The notes beneath the pieces are model-generated. The model worked only from the letters and a program-made list of their open reading frames with translations. It had not been told where the DNA came from and ran no database searches. Source: a virus. Taken from it: a DNA stretch of 37,997 nt. Numbering within the stretch: the stretch's first letter is position 1; every line of letters starts with the position of its first letter. The stretch covers positions 1-37,997 of the IMG/VR virus record IMGVR_UViG_3300042518_000947; one strand, written 5' to 3'. This document shows positions 23,010-31,266 of this stretch, piece after piece. The position numbers and the translations under genes are program-made.

Positions 23010-23941
23010 TGTACACCGCGCACCCCGGCGCCCCGCACGTCGAGGCGTGCTGCGCCGGGGCGCTCACTCTCGCGGCGGAGTTGCCGGACGCCATCGTCCG
23101 AGCGATTGCGGCGCGCGAGGAACTCGGAGACCGGGCGGCCGGCCGAGTCGGGGAACAACTCGCGCGACTCGCCGACATGCTCGGTAGCGCGGTGGTCGAT
23201 TGGCTTGAACGCGGCGGGCCGGACGGTGTCCGCGGCCGGGCGTTGGCCATGTCGCTGCAGGATGCCCTTGCGATTCTCGACGCGCTTGAGGTGGACGGAG
23301 TGCCGTACCTGCGCACCATGCGCGACGAGTGGGCCTCCGACCTCGGGCGCATCGCGGCGTCAGTGCTGCGCGACTCGGGGACGATGGGGCTGACGGGTCT
23401 TGACGTCGAGGCGTGGGCGCAGGTCCAGGCCGGGGCGTTGCAGAATGCCGCGGCGTCGTGGGATACGAAGGTCCGGCGGTATCTTGGAGAGGCCGTACAG
23501 CGCGCGGCGATGGAGGCGCAGTACGTCACCCCGTCCGTGGTCGGGCAGCGCATCACCGAGATGGTGCAGGACTTGACGCCGACGACCATCACGGAGGCGC
23601 GGACGGCGACAGCGGCGTATGACCGGACGATTCAGGCCGGCATCGCACAGGCCGCGGACCCGAAGGGTGACCGACTCGTGTACATCTCGGTTGGCCCCGT
23701 CGACGGCCTGCAGCGCAGGTTCTGCGCTGCGGTCGTGGGCAAGTCGTGGACGCTCGACCAACTCGGCCGATTGCGCAACGGGACGCCCGGCATGCCTGTA
23801 GTTGACTTTCATGGCGGGTACAACTGCCGGCACCATTGGGTCCCGATGTTCCCGACTCAGGCGGCTCGCCGCGGATACGAACCGGCGACCGCGGCCGACG
23901 TACTCATGGTGAACGCGGTGAGTGGTCGCAAGCGGCGTTGA
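23009..23941 (+). CDS. Mu F-like head morphogenesis (minor head) protein
   Basis: A 310-residue protein. The C-terminal part carries the Mu F-like signature: ITEARTATAAYDRTIQAGI, VYISVGPVDGLQRRFCAAVVGKSWTLDQLGRLRNG, then GGYNCRHHWVPMF with a C-x-H-H motif. The N-terminal 200 residues are mainly helical. Mu F-like proteins attach to the portal and are injected or needed for head completion. The tail (SGRKRR) is basic. It is the last gene of the head operon; a terminator follows 45 bases later. Confidence 0.8.
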   Translation: MYTAHPGAPHVEACCAGALTLAAELPDAIVRAIAAREELGDRAAGRVGEQLARLADMLGSAVVDWLERGGPDGVRGRALAMSLQDALAILDALEVDGVPYLRTMRDEWASDLGRIAASVLRDSGTMGLTGLDVEAWAQVQAGALQNAAASWDTKVRRYLGEAVQRAAMEAQYVTPSVVGQRITEMVQDLTPTTITEARTATAAYDRTIQAGIAQAADPKGDRLVYISVGPVDGLQRRFCAAVVGKSWTLDQLGRLRNGTPGMPVVDFHGGYNCRHHWVPMFPTQAARRGYEPATAADVLMVNAVSGRKRR

Positions 23942-23985
23942 CACGCGGCCGGCGGCCGTGCATGCTCGAACGCGGTCTCAGGACC

Positions 23986-24025
23986 AACGCCCGTCGGTCC
24001 CCCTTCCCGGCGGGCGTTTCTTTTT
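23986..24025 (+). terminator. Rho-independent terminator at the end of the head operon
   Basis: AACGCCCG (23986-23993) and CGGGCGTT (24011-24018) are perfect complements, followed by TCTTTTT. It separates the head operon from the tail promoter 7 bases downstream. This is the clearest hairpin plus T-run in the window. Confidence 0.85.
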
Positions 24026-24031
24026 GCGGCG

Positions 24032-24060
24032 TTGCCGTGCGGCGCCCGACGGTGTAGGGT
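24032..24060 (+). promoter_or_regulatory. Leaderless promoter of the tail operon
   Basis: TTGCCG (24032-24037), 17-base spacer, TAGGGT (24055-24060), 6 bases, ATG 24067. It has the same geometry and the same 12-base core as the head promoter at 18.3 kb. Confidence 0.75.
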
Positions 24061-24066
24061 GCGCCC

Positions 24067-25077
24067 ATGCGCCGAGAGTTCGTGACATCACAGACGGTCG
24101 TGTTCCGGTGGACTCCGCCGGATGGGTACTCCGTCGCGTCTTCGGCCACGCTGTCGGTGCGGCTGTCGGCCGGCGCAGTCGGCGGCGCGATGACCCGGCG
24201 GGCGGCCGACACCGTCGCCGCGGTGAGCACGGACCGGCGGCGCCTGACCCTGACGTGGGGCGCGGACGGCGCGCTCATCATGGATGAGGCACAGCCCGGG
24301 CTGTGGGCGTACATCGACGACGGCGCGGAGGGGCAGGTTCCGGTCCGACTGCTGCGCATGGTGTCCGATTCCGGGCTCGCGGGCGTCGTCGAACTTGCCG
24401 AGCCTCTCCCCCACGAAATCGGGACCGGTGGCTCGTTCACCGTCCAACTGTGGCAGCGGTCATTCTCGGCGCCCGCGACCCCTGAGATGTGCTCATGGTC
24501 GGTGACCTGGGCGCGCAAGCTCGGCGGCGGCATCGCCGAAACGGTCGTCGACTCGGGCGTCGCGTACATCGTCCGCGCGCTGTGGGAAACCGGCCTGACC
24601 CATCAGCGGCTCGTCGAGTGGTCGCCTTTCCTCGCGACTGACCTGCCGCCGGGGCAAGCGTCGTGGGCGCCGCAGATTGCCCTCGCGCTCGACCGCGTGC
24701 GGGCCGACGTGCAGCGGCGACTGCCGGCCGGCGTCGACGTGGGGCAGACCCGCGGGCATCAGTTCTGCCGGGCGCATTCGCTCGCCGCGCAACTCCTCAT
24801 CCTCCGGGCGCTCGTCGCGGGAGGTCGCGACCGTTCGGCGGCTGTCGAGTCCACTGAGGCCGAGTACGTCGCCGAACTCGATGGGCTCTTTGCCGCGGGC
24901 CTCGATTGGGTCGATGCCGATGGTGACGGCGTGCTCGACGCGGGCGAGGGTGACCGGGCGTCGGGCCGAGTTCGGCTCCTCGCTCACACGCAGTCGACCC
25001 GATATCAGGACGCGACCGAGTCGGACTCGGAGGAGCGTGACCCGTTCGTGCGGGTGCGCGTCGAGGCGCAACGCTGA
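24067..25077 (+). CDS. Neck/connector-type protein with an EF-hand-like loop
   Basis: A 336-residue protein, first gene of the tail operon, starting 6 bases after a -10 box without a ribosome binding site. The N-terminal third is beta-rich (VVFRWTPPDGYSVASSATLSVRL); a helical part follows (WAPQIALALDRVRADVQRRL, FCRAHSLAAQLLILRALVAGG). Residues 283-294 (DADGDGVLDAGE) match all ligand positions of a canonical 12-residue EF-hand/dockerin calcium loop. Position after the head genes suggests a head-tail adaptor or neck protein. The loop may bind Ca2+ to stabilise the joint. The family is not recognised with certainty. Confidence 0.6.
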   Translation: MRREFVTSQTVVFRWTPPDGYSVASSATLSVRLSAGAVGGAMTRRAADTVAAVSTDRRRLTLTWGADGALIMDEAQPGLWAYIDDGAEGQVPVRLLRMVSDSGLAGVVELAEPLPHEIGTGGSFTVQLWQRSFSAPATPEMCSWSVTWARKLGGGIAETVVDSGVAYIVRALWETGLTHQRLVEWSPFLATDLPPGQASWAPQIALALDRVRADVQRRLPAGVDVGQTRGHQFCRAHSLAAQLLILRALVAGGRDRSAAVESTEAEYVAELDGLFAAGLDWVDADGDGVLDAGEGDRASGRVRLLAHTQSTRYQDATESDSEERDPFVRVRVEAQR

Positions 25078-25673
25078 TGGGCGTGCGCGTCACCACCTCG
25101 GGCAACCCGCCGCGGCCCCATCGGCTGACGGTGGCCATGATGCGAGACCTCGCTATTGCGTCGATGTCACAGGTGTCGGAGCGGACGCATAACCGCGGGC
25201 TCGACATTCGGGACCGTTCGTTCGCGAAGTACTCGACTGAGCCGCTCAAGCTGTACAAGCGTTCTTCGACCGGCCGGGCGCTCGCGCCCAAGGGCGGTGA
25301 TGGTTTCCCGTGGGTGCGCGGCCCGAAGCAGCGCACCGGCGGCTACGATGCGACCCGAATCGGGCAAGAGGCTGGTCGGTTCTATGCGGGTGGGTACCGA
25401 GCCTACAAGCTTGCGAGTCGCAAGGGGCTGACCAATCGCAACGGTGCGGCCGGTGTCGAGGTCGACCTCGTGCTTTCCGGCGCCCTTGCCAGGGCCTACC
25501 GCGTCGTCAACGTGACGTCCCGTTCGTTCCGCGTCGGAATCACCGGCAATGCGCAGCGGTACGCCGGCGCAGTCGACGACCGACGCCCGTTCATGGGGCA
25601 GAGTCCGGATGACTCGCGGGAAATCGAACTGATTCTGGTGGAACTCTTGGAGGGCCGCCATGGGTCTCGCTGA
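25077..25673 (+). CDS. Mu G-like virion morphogenesis / tail completion protein
   Basis: A 198-residue protein starting with a TGATG overlap. The layout fits phage virion morphogenesis proteins: RTHNRGLDIRDRSFAKYSTEPLKLYKRSS (the Arg/Lys-rich arm with 'DI-G..F.PYS'-like core), then GAAGVEVDLVLSGALARAYRVVNVTSRSFRVGITG, the usual 'L.LTG.L...' beta block, and RRPFMGQSPDD near the end, close to the typical 'R.FLG.S..D' motif. Such proteins complete the neck or tail tip before joining. The next gene starts 14 bases before its stop. Confidence 0.65.
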   Translation: MGVRVTTSGNPPRPHRLTVAMMRDLAIASMSQVSERTHNRGLDIRDRSFAKYSTEPLKLYKRSSTGRALAPKGGDGFPWVRGPKQRTGGYDATRIGQEAGRFYAGGYRAYKLASRKGLTNRNGAAGVEVDLVLSGALARAYRVVNVTSRSFRVGITGNAQRYAGAVDDRRPFMGQSPDDSREIELILVELLEGRHGSR

Positions 25674-26115
25674 GGCCATTGCCGGACTTGTCGCGGTCGT
25701 CGAGGGCGTCACGCCGTCGGCGGCGGCCACATACCGGTTCACGCGGCACCCTCCGCAGTCGCGCGGCCTGCTGTACGCATCGACGCGGACGCGGACTTTC
25801 GACATCGGCATCGGGCCGCCCCGTGAGTCGGACCGGACCACGGACGGCACGGTCGACTACCTCGTGACCGACATGGTGGTCGAGGTCGTCTACCCGCTTG
25901 CGGCGTGGCGGTCTCGCGATGAACTGCATGCGGCGATGTCCGGCGACGCCGCGGCGCTGACGTCGGCCATTCGTCCGCCGTCGGCGTGGTCGACGTGGGC
26001 GCATGAACTCTACGTTCTCGGCGGCGACGTAGGGCGAGACGAAGTGGCCGGCACGGACGGCGAGCCCGTGGCCTACGTACTCTCCATCCCTCTCACTGTA
26101 CACACGGAGGTCTGA
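25660..26115 (+). CDS. Putative tail terminator-type protein
   Basis: A 151-residue alpha/beta protein behind GGAGGG with 5-6-base spacing. It has the usual size and place of tail terminator/minor tail U-like proteins, just before the major tail protein. Pattern: N-terminal helix (LAEAIAGLVAVVEG), a strand with RTFDIGIG, a strand VDYLVTDMVVEVVYPLAAW and a last strand AYVLSIPLTVHTEV. Terminators cap the tail tube at the correct length. No sequence motif proves the call. Confidence 0.5.
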   Translation: MGLAEAIAGLVAVVEGVTPSAAATYRFTRHPPQSRGLLYASTRTRTFDIGIGPPRESDRTTDGTVDYLVTDMVVEVVYPLAAWRSRDELHAAMSGDAAALTSAIRPPSAWSTWAHELYVLGGDVGRDEVAGTDGEPVAYVLSIPLTVHTEV

Positions 26116-26117
26116 CC

Positions 26118-27446
26118 GTGGCATCTCTCGGCATCATGGCGGGCGCACGAATCACCATCGCGCCCGAAGACACGTTCGCTTCCCCGTCGACGACCGAGGC
26201 GCGAGACATCGACATCTCCGGGCTGTCGACGGCGTACCCGCTGCAGGTGACCAGGGCGTCGTGGAAGCAAGCGGCCGAGGCCGGGCGGCTCTCCGTGCGG
26301 GATATGGCGCTCACGTCGTTCCAGGGAGGCAACCCGCCGGTGGTCGTGGACGCGGCCGTCAAGGCGTCCGGTCCGGTCGACAGCATCACGGGGGAACTGG
26401 AACTGGTCTTGCCCGGCCGCGGGTTCGGCGCCAACGACCCGGACAGCACCGCCCTCGGCGTCATCCTCAACTCCGCGCTCTCTGCGGAGGTGCGCACCCC
26501 GGGCACGTCGTTCGTCGGGACCTACGCCAGCGCCAACACCATGACGCATGCGTCGGGCGACGACGGAGAGGTCGAGGTCGGCGACATCATCGTCGTGAAA
26601 CAGACGAACGCGACCTATCGCGCGTGCAAGGTCACCGCGTACAACTCGGGCACGCGCACCATCACGACCCTCGAACCGCACGGCATCCCGGCGGCCGGTA
26701 CAGCGACCGTGCGGCAGTGTCACATGTACTTCGCGCCTGCATCGACGTCGCCGGCCGGCGGGTCGTTCGTGGTCGAGATGTCGACGCCGGACGAGTTGCA
26801 CTCCCGCCGATACGTCGGATGCGTCATGACCCGGTTTGCCGTGCGGACGACCGAGAACGGTGGCATCGAGTACGTCATCGGCATCCGGGCGCACGATGGG
26901 GAACGGGACACGGCCCCGGTGCTGACGGCTGCGGCTCCGCTGCCGCTTGGCGTGAGTGGGACAACTCCACTTGCGGCGCGGGTTGCTCCGCTGCTCGTTT
27001 CGCAGAATCACTCCGCGTCGTCCGCGCCGTATTCCGGGACGGCGTCGGCGCTTCCTGCCCGGTCGTGGTCGGCATCGTTCGATGCGGCCCTTGCTCCGGT
27101 CGCAGACCAGGGGACCCGGTGCCGCGCGTCGGACTGCGAGGTCGCCGACGTCCGCGTGACCGGCGAATTCGTGCAGTCGAGCCCTTCGACCGGCGTCGAC
27201 TGGCAGACCGTGACCCGGCTGAGTCGCAAGCACTCGGCGGCGTTCACGGCGGCCGGCGCCGACGCGGCGGGCAACGGCATGGGGGTGTGGGTCGGCTCGG
27301 TCGAGTGCCAGGAGGACCCGGGCATCACGTTCGACGAACAGGACCGGACGCAGGTGGTGTCGTTTCGGGCCGGCGACTACTCCGGCGACGACTCCACGGA
27401 CATCGGCAAGGTCAACGCGGCGGCGATTCTGTTCTTCGTCGCCTGA
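26118..27446 (+). CDS. Major tail (tube) protein candidate
   Basis: A 442-residue beta-rich protein, GTG 26118 behind CGGAGG (7 bases). It lies between the presumed tail terminator and the tail assembly chaperone, the normal place of the tail tube gene. Beta-strand blocks include GARITIAPEDTFASPSTTEARDIDISG, VRDMALTSFQGGNPPVVV and FAVRTTENGGIEYVIGI, typical of tube proteins made as one long chain with an internal duplication. 442 residues is longer than average, so an extra surface domain is likely at the C-terminus. Confidence 0.65.
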   Translation: MASLGIMAGARITIAPEDTFASPSTTEARDIDISGLSTAYPLQVTRASWKQAAEAGRLSVRDMALTSFQGGNPPVVVDAAVKASGPVDSITGELELVLPGRGFGANDPDSTALGVILNSALSAEVRTPGTSFVGTYASANTMTHASGDDGEVEVGDIIVVKQTNATYRACKVTAYNSGTRTITTLEPHGIPAAGTATVRQCHMYFAPASTSPAGGSFVVEMSTPDELHSRRYVGCVMTRFAVRTTENGGIEYVIGIRAHDGERDTAPVLTAAAPLPLGVSGTTPLAARVAPLLVSQNHSASSAPYSGTASALPARSWSASFDAALAPVADQGTRCRASDCEVADVRVTGEFVQSSPSTGVDWQTVTRLSRKHSAAFTAAGADAAGNGMGVWVGSVECQEDPGITFDEQDRTQVVSFRAGDYSGDDSTDIGKVNAAAILFFVA

Positions 27447-27460
27447 GAAGGGGGTGAATC
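27447..27460 (+). promoter_or_regulatory. Conserved extended ribosome binding site, copy 3
   Basis: GAAGGGGGTGAATC before ATG 27461, identical to copy 1 at 10409-10422 and on a gene of a different module. Confidence 0.6.
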
Positions 27461-27979
27461 ATGGCGCTCAAGCGAGCGGTGCGCGGTGGGCAGTCGGTGC
27501 GACTCCCGCTGCTGTGTGACCCGGACTATCGGGCGGGCGTCCTGACGCGACTGACCGCGGCGGACGACCGCGGGGCGCGCGAGGTCGAACGGGTGGCCAT
27601 CGCGGACGAGGAGGCGCGGCTTGCGCTCTCACTCGACCCGACCGTGCTGCTGACCCCGTGCGCCGATGTGACGCATGTCGTGGTCCGGGGGCTTTCCGGG
27701 TCAGAGGTCGGCGCGGCCGACGATGAGGCCATGGCGAGCGCGCGGCCCTTCGTCGGTGCTCGGGCGGACGGAATCATCGCCCGAGGCCTCGTCCGGGTCG
27801 ACGGGTTCGACTTCGAGCGCAAGGGCGGACTGTACCCGGTCGCGGAGCTTGCCGACGCCGTCGGCGCCGCGGCATGGTCGGAGCTTCGGGCCGAGATTCA
27901 CGCGCGGATTCTCCGGTTCTCTGACCTGGGGGAATCGGTCGCCTCGTCCTCCGCGCCCTCGTCCGGCGGGGCGCGATAG
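27461..27979 (+). CDS. Tail assembly chaperone candidate (upstream frame)
   Basis: A 172-residue protein between the tail tube and tape measure genes, the usual place of the G/GT-type chaperones that keep the tape measure soluble and guide the tube. The N-terminus (RLPLLCDPDYRAGVLTRLTAADDRG) and the helical end (ADAVGAAAWSELRAEIHARILRF) fit such helical chaperones. The last 15 residues (GESVASSSAPSSGGAR) are low-complexity, as if the real coding continued in another frame. The frame at 28003 may be joined by a -1 frameshift (27928-27934). Confidence 0.65.
   Translation: MALKRAVRGGQSVRLPLLCDPDYRAGVLTRLTAADDRGAREVERVAIADEEARLALSLDPTVLLTPCADVTHVVVRGLSGSEVGAADDEAMASARPFVGARADGIIARGLVRVDGFDFERKGGLYPVAELADAVGAAAWSELRAEIHARILRFSDLGESVASSSAPSSGGAR
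27928..27934 (+). other. Possible -1 translational slippage site
   Basis: GGGGGAA with codon phasing G_GGG_GAA lies 3 bases after the -1 frame becomes open (27925) and 45 bases before the upstream stop. The P-site codon re-pairs fully; the A-site pairing is imperfect, so the site is weaker than lambda's GGGAAAG. Confidence 0.35.
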
Positions 27980-28002
27980 AGAGGGACGGGGGTAGCGTAT
28001 GG

Positions 28003-28305
28003 GTGTGCTCGGACTGCGACGGACGCCTCGAATCCCACCCGGACGCGGTTCACGCGCTCGACGAGGACTGCAAGCCGGCGTTCAGTGCGTGGCCGGGCGG
28101 TCCGACGTCGCCGGTGTGCGTCGATTGGGCGGCGCGGGACCCGTGGGTCTCGTATGCCCTGCAGGCTGCGAGGTGGTCCAATGCCGGTCAGGCCATCGGG
28201 GCACTCGACGACCTCCCGGCGGCGCTCGTCGACGCGGTGCTGACCGTGCGTGCCGAGTGGGACGCCGTCGAGGCCGAAAGGATTCGCCGTGATTCGTCGC
28301 GTTGA
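28003..28305 (+). CDS. Tail assembly chaperone candidate (downstream frame)
   Basis: A 100-residue protein in the -1 frame relative to the upstream chaperone gene. GTG 28003 is the first start codon, but the frame is open from 27925, so it may instead be the C-terminal extension of a frameshifted product. It contains CSDCDGRLESHP, then a later Cys pair (EDCKP, PVCVDW), possibly a zinc site, and a helical end (GALDDLPAALVDAVLTVRAEWDAVEAERIRR). Gene order (tube, two overlapping frames, tape measure) is that of G and T in lambda. Its end overlaps the tape measure start by 17 bases. Confidence 0.55.
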   Translation: MCSDCDGRLESHPDAVHALDEDCKPAFSAWPGGPTSPVCVDWAARDPWVSYALQAARWSNAGQAIGALDDLPAALVDAVLTVRAEWDAVEAERIRRDSSR

Positions 28306-30022
28306 GTATGAGGTCACCGTCGACGGGGCGACCGCAACGGCCAAGGCGTTCGACGGAGTGGCAGCGGCTGAGGGCCGAGCGGCTAAGGCCGCAGACGGCC
28401 TTGATAGGTCACTTCTCGAACTCGAAAAGGAGTCGGAGCGGGCTCGGCGGGCGCAGGAACGACTGCGGGCTGAGGCCGTGCGTCTTGTCGACGCCGAGGA
28501 GGGTGTTCGGCGGACGACCGTTGCGGCGACGCGTGCGCAGGAGAAACTGAACGCCGAAATCAACGCCGCTGCGCAGCCAATGAACGTGGCCAAGGTGGCA
28601 GCCGAAGGGTTCGGCGCCGGCATGACTCTCATCATGCGGGCGGCCTACCTCCTGCCCGGATTCGGCTTCGCCGGCATCCTGCTCGCCATCGGCGACGCCG
28701 CAGAATGGGTGTACGAGCAATTTCAAGGCATGGCCGGCTCGACCAAGGCTGCAACGCTCGAAATCCAGTATCAGGCGGCGATGGTCCGCGACCATACGGA
28801 ACTACTGAAGAAGCAGGCCGACGCTGCGCGAGAAGTGGCGCGTGCGATGTATGAGGCGGGTGAGGCAGTCGTTTCTCAGCAGGGCGGGATATCGTCGATG
28901 CTCGGCGGCCGTGGCGTACTTGCGGCGGCAGGGCTCGGCGGCGAGGCCTACGAAATCGAGAGCGAGCGAAAGGAGCTGAAGGACCGCGCTGCTGCAATGC
29001 GCAAGGCCGGCGAGCAGCTCATCAAGGACTACAACGCGGCATCGCTCGATGTCGAGGGCACCATGGCTGCTCCGGCAATCAAGGCGGCCATGGAGGCGCG
29101 CGCCCGCGCAATCGAGGAGGAGGCGCGCACCATCAAGCGTATCGGTGACACCCTGCGCGACCGAGAGGTCGACCTGATGCGTGAGGCGAAGCGCATCATG
29201 GGCACGGGCGACGGCATCGCATCGCGCACCGCTGAGGCGGCAAAGGCTGCGCGGGCGGAGCCGAAAGAGCGAGAGGTGTCGGATGATGAGGTGTACAGCC
29301 TGATTTACGGAGGCCGGGCCGGGCCGAAGTACGTTCAGCCGACGCCTTCGATGGAACCGAACCTGTCGAACATCCCCGGCGTCGCATCGGTACAGGTCGC
29401 GGAGGGACTGCGGCAGATGCAGACCGAGGCCGCCAAGACCCGCGACATCATGTCCGAGATGTGGACCGGCACGAAGGACGCGTTTGGCGGCATGGCCGAA
29501 AGCGCGATGAACGTCGGCGGCATCGTGGTGCAGGCGCTCTCGACGATGACCGGCGCGGTCGGCAGCATGATGACTAACATCATCATCAGCGGCGAGGCCG
29601 GCGCGAAGGGGGTGGCCAAAGCGGCCGGAAACGCCCTCGCAGGCATCTCGGCGCAGGCGTTCGGGTACTCGGTCTTGCTCGGCGCCCTCGCGGCGGCGGC
29701 TCAGCTTACGGGGCCGATTCTCGGGTTTGCGGCTCCCGGTCTTGCGTCGGCGGCCGGTGTCATGGCTGCGGCCGGCGGCGGTCTGGCGGTCACCGCGCGT
29801 TTGCTCGGGGCCGACAAGCTCGGAGGCGGGGCGGCCGGCCGAGGCGGTGCAGGGACATCACCCGGCGGCTACGGCGCGGCCACGGCGACCAATCCCTACG
29901 GCGGGCCGGGCCAACAGAGGACGACGGTGCAGGTCTACATTGACGGGGAACAGGTCACTCGGGCCGTGCGGGTCCGCGAACAGCGCATGGCCCTGTCCGG
30001 CGGCATCATGGGGGGGGCGTAA
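28289..30022 (+). CDS. Tape measure protein
   Basis: A 577-residue protein starting at GTG 28289 behind AAAGGA. Residues 1-100 form a long charged coiled coil (SLLELEKESERARRAQERL, then EAVRLVD). Two hydrophobic regions follow, one at about 115-150 (MRAAYLLPGFGFAGILLAIG) and one near 460-520 (GYSVLLGALAAAAQLTGP onward), separated by helical Ala/Glu/Lys-rich stretches. The C-terminus is Gly-rich. This architecture is that of tail tape measures, which set tail length and enter the host membrane during injection. At about 0.15 nm per residue it implies a tail near 87 nm, short for a siphovirus. Confidence 0.85.
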   Translation: MIRRVEYEVTVDGATATAKAFDGVAAAEGRAAKAADGLDRSLLELEKESERARRAQERLRAEAVRLVDAEEGVRRTTVAATRAQEKLNAEINAAAQPMNVAKVAAEGFGAGMTLIMRAAYLLPGFGFAGILLAIGDAAEWVYEQFQGMAGSTKAATLEIQYQAAMVRDHTELLKKQADAAREVARAMYEAGEAVVSQQGGISSMLGGRGVLAAAGLGGEAYEIESERKELKDRAAAMRKAGEQLIKDYNAASLDVEGTMAAPAIKAAMEARARAIEEEARTIKRIGDTLRDREVDLMREAKRIMGTGDGIASRTAEAAKAARAEPKEREVSDDEVYSLIYGGRAGPKYVQPTPSMEPNLSNIPGVASVQVAEGLRQMQTEAAKTRDIMSEMWTGTKDAFGGMAESAMNVGGIVVQALSTMTGAVGSMMTNIIISGEAGAKGVAKAAGNALAGISAQAFGYSVLLGALAAAAQLTGPILGFAAPGLASAAGVMAAAGGGLAVTARLLGADKLGGGAAGRGGAGTSPGGYGAATATNPYGGPGQQRTTVQVYIDGEQVTRAVRVREQRMALSGGIMGGA

Positions 30023-31266
30023 TGGCAGTTGCAGGCATCCTCGCAGGTTTCGACGCGCTCCCGTGGGCAGGGGTGACCCTGTACAGCCGAAACAGCACGA
30101 ACGTCACGGCACCGGCGGCCGGCACGATGCACGATTCCGGGCACTACCCGGACGCGGTGGCGCTGCTCAACGGGTGGCAGCACTACCGCCTGATGAACGC
30201 GGTCATGCAAGCGACGTGGGGAATCGCCGGGACGCCGACCGTCACAATCAACGCCGACGACCGTGTCGTCTTGACCGTGACCGGCGCGGCCGGGACGCTG
30301 ACCCTGACACCGGGCACGTCCGACCCGTGGGGGTGGGGCGGCGTGCTCACGTCCGTCACCTCGGGCGGCGCGGAGGTCGTCACCGCGACCCGCCCGTGGC
30401 GACGCGGGCCGGTTGTGCTCGATGACGAGGCCGTCTTTACGGTCGACGACGGCGTTGGAGTCGAGGAGCAGCCGGCGCACATGACGCAGGTCCACTCGCT
30501 CCCCGCGTACATCGGCGGGCTCGGGACGCCGGACGCCGACGGCGTGACCGAGACCCTGGAGAAGTGGGACAACACGGCGATTGACAGCACGAACCGCCGC
30601 ATTCGGTGGGGCATCGACGCGGAGGGGCGCACGTTCACCTCGTGGCCGTCTTTCGGGCTCGGGTCGGGCTACACGGTGACGTGGGCGTCTGCGACGTTCC
30701 GCCGGGCGCTTGGGTTCACTGGGTCGGAAACGGCCGTGCTCGACAACGGGCTTTACGTCCTGACGTCCACCTACCCGGCCCTTGGCGTGCTCATCGCCCG
30801 CATGGGGCTCGCGGTGCTCGACCGGTCCGCGCGTCTCGTCGGGTCGTCTGCTGACACGCTCGGCGGCGACGTCGTCGGGCGGTCGTGGGCGGCGTACCGG
30901 GAGGTCGACGTCTCGATGATGGTCCGGGGCGGTCTCGGGGTCGTCGACTCCCAGCCGTACCGAGACGAAGAGAACGTGTGGCTCCGGCGGGTCGCTCCGT
31001 ACCTGCATCGCGGCGCACGATGCACCGTCTGCCCGGACTGGTCGGACGCGCGTATCGGCCGGTCTCTCGTCGACCAGTTCAGCGACGCGAGCACCCCGGC
31101 GGCGTTCTCGCCGTACGTGCGCTCCGATGCCGGCGGCATCATGGGCCGATTCCGGTCGCAGGTGACCGGCGATTCCCCGGACGCGCAGGCGCTCCGGTTC
31201 GGCGGCCGGGTGCGCACCATGTCCGAGCCTATCTCGCTGCGACTGCGGCGGCTCGCCGATGGCTAA
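30022..31266 (+). CDS. Distal tail / baseplate protein
   Basis: A 414-residue protein directly after the tape measure, in the place of distal tail proteins. It is beta-rich with many Trp and Gly (QATWGIAGTPTVTINADDRVVLTV, DPWGWGGVLTSV). A Cys pair (GARCTVCPDW) lies in the C-terminal third. The start overlaps the tape measure stop (TAATG) behind a run of G. The exact homologue is not recognised; the position gives the call. Confidence 0.55.
   Translation: MAVAGILAGFDALPWAGVTLYSRNSTNVTAPAAGTMHDSGHYPDAVALLNGWQHYRLMNAVMQATWGIAGTPTVTINADDRVVLTVTGAAGTLTLTPGTSDPWGWGGVLTSVTSGGAEVVTATRPWRRGPVVLDDEAVFTVDDGVGVEEQPAHMTQVHSLPAYIGGLGTPDADGVTETLEKWDNTAIDSTNRRIRWGIDAEGRTFTSWPSFGLGSGYTVTWASATFRRALGFTGSETAVLDNGLYVLTSTYPALGVLIARMGLAVLDRSARLVGSSADTLGGDVVGRSWAAYREVDVSMMVRGGLGVVDSQPYRDEENVWLRRVAPYLHRGARCTVCPDWSDARIGRSLVDQFSDASTPAAFSPYVRSDAGGIMGRFRSQVTGDSPDAQALRFGGRVRTMSEPISLRLRRLADG

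Noticed and set aside
26073-27457. Long frames on both strands overlapping the tail tube gene
   Set aside because: Arg/Gly-rich shadows; the GTG 26118 frame has a ribosome binding site, a tail-protein-like composition and the expected place.
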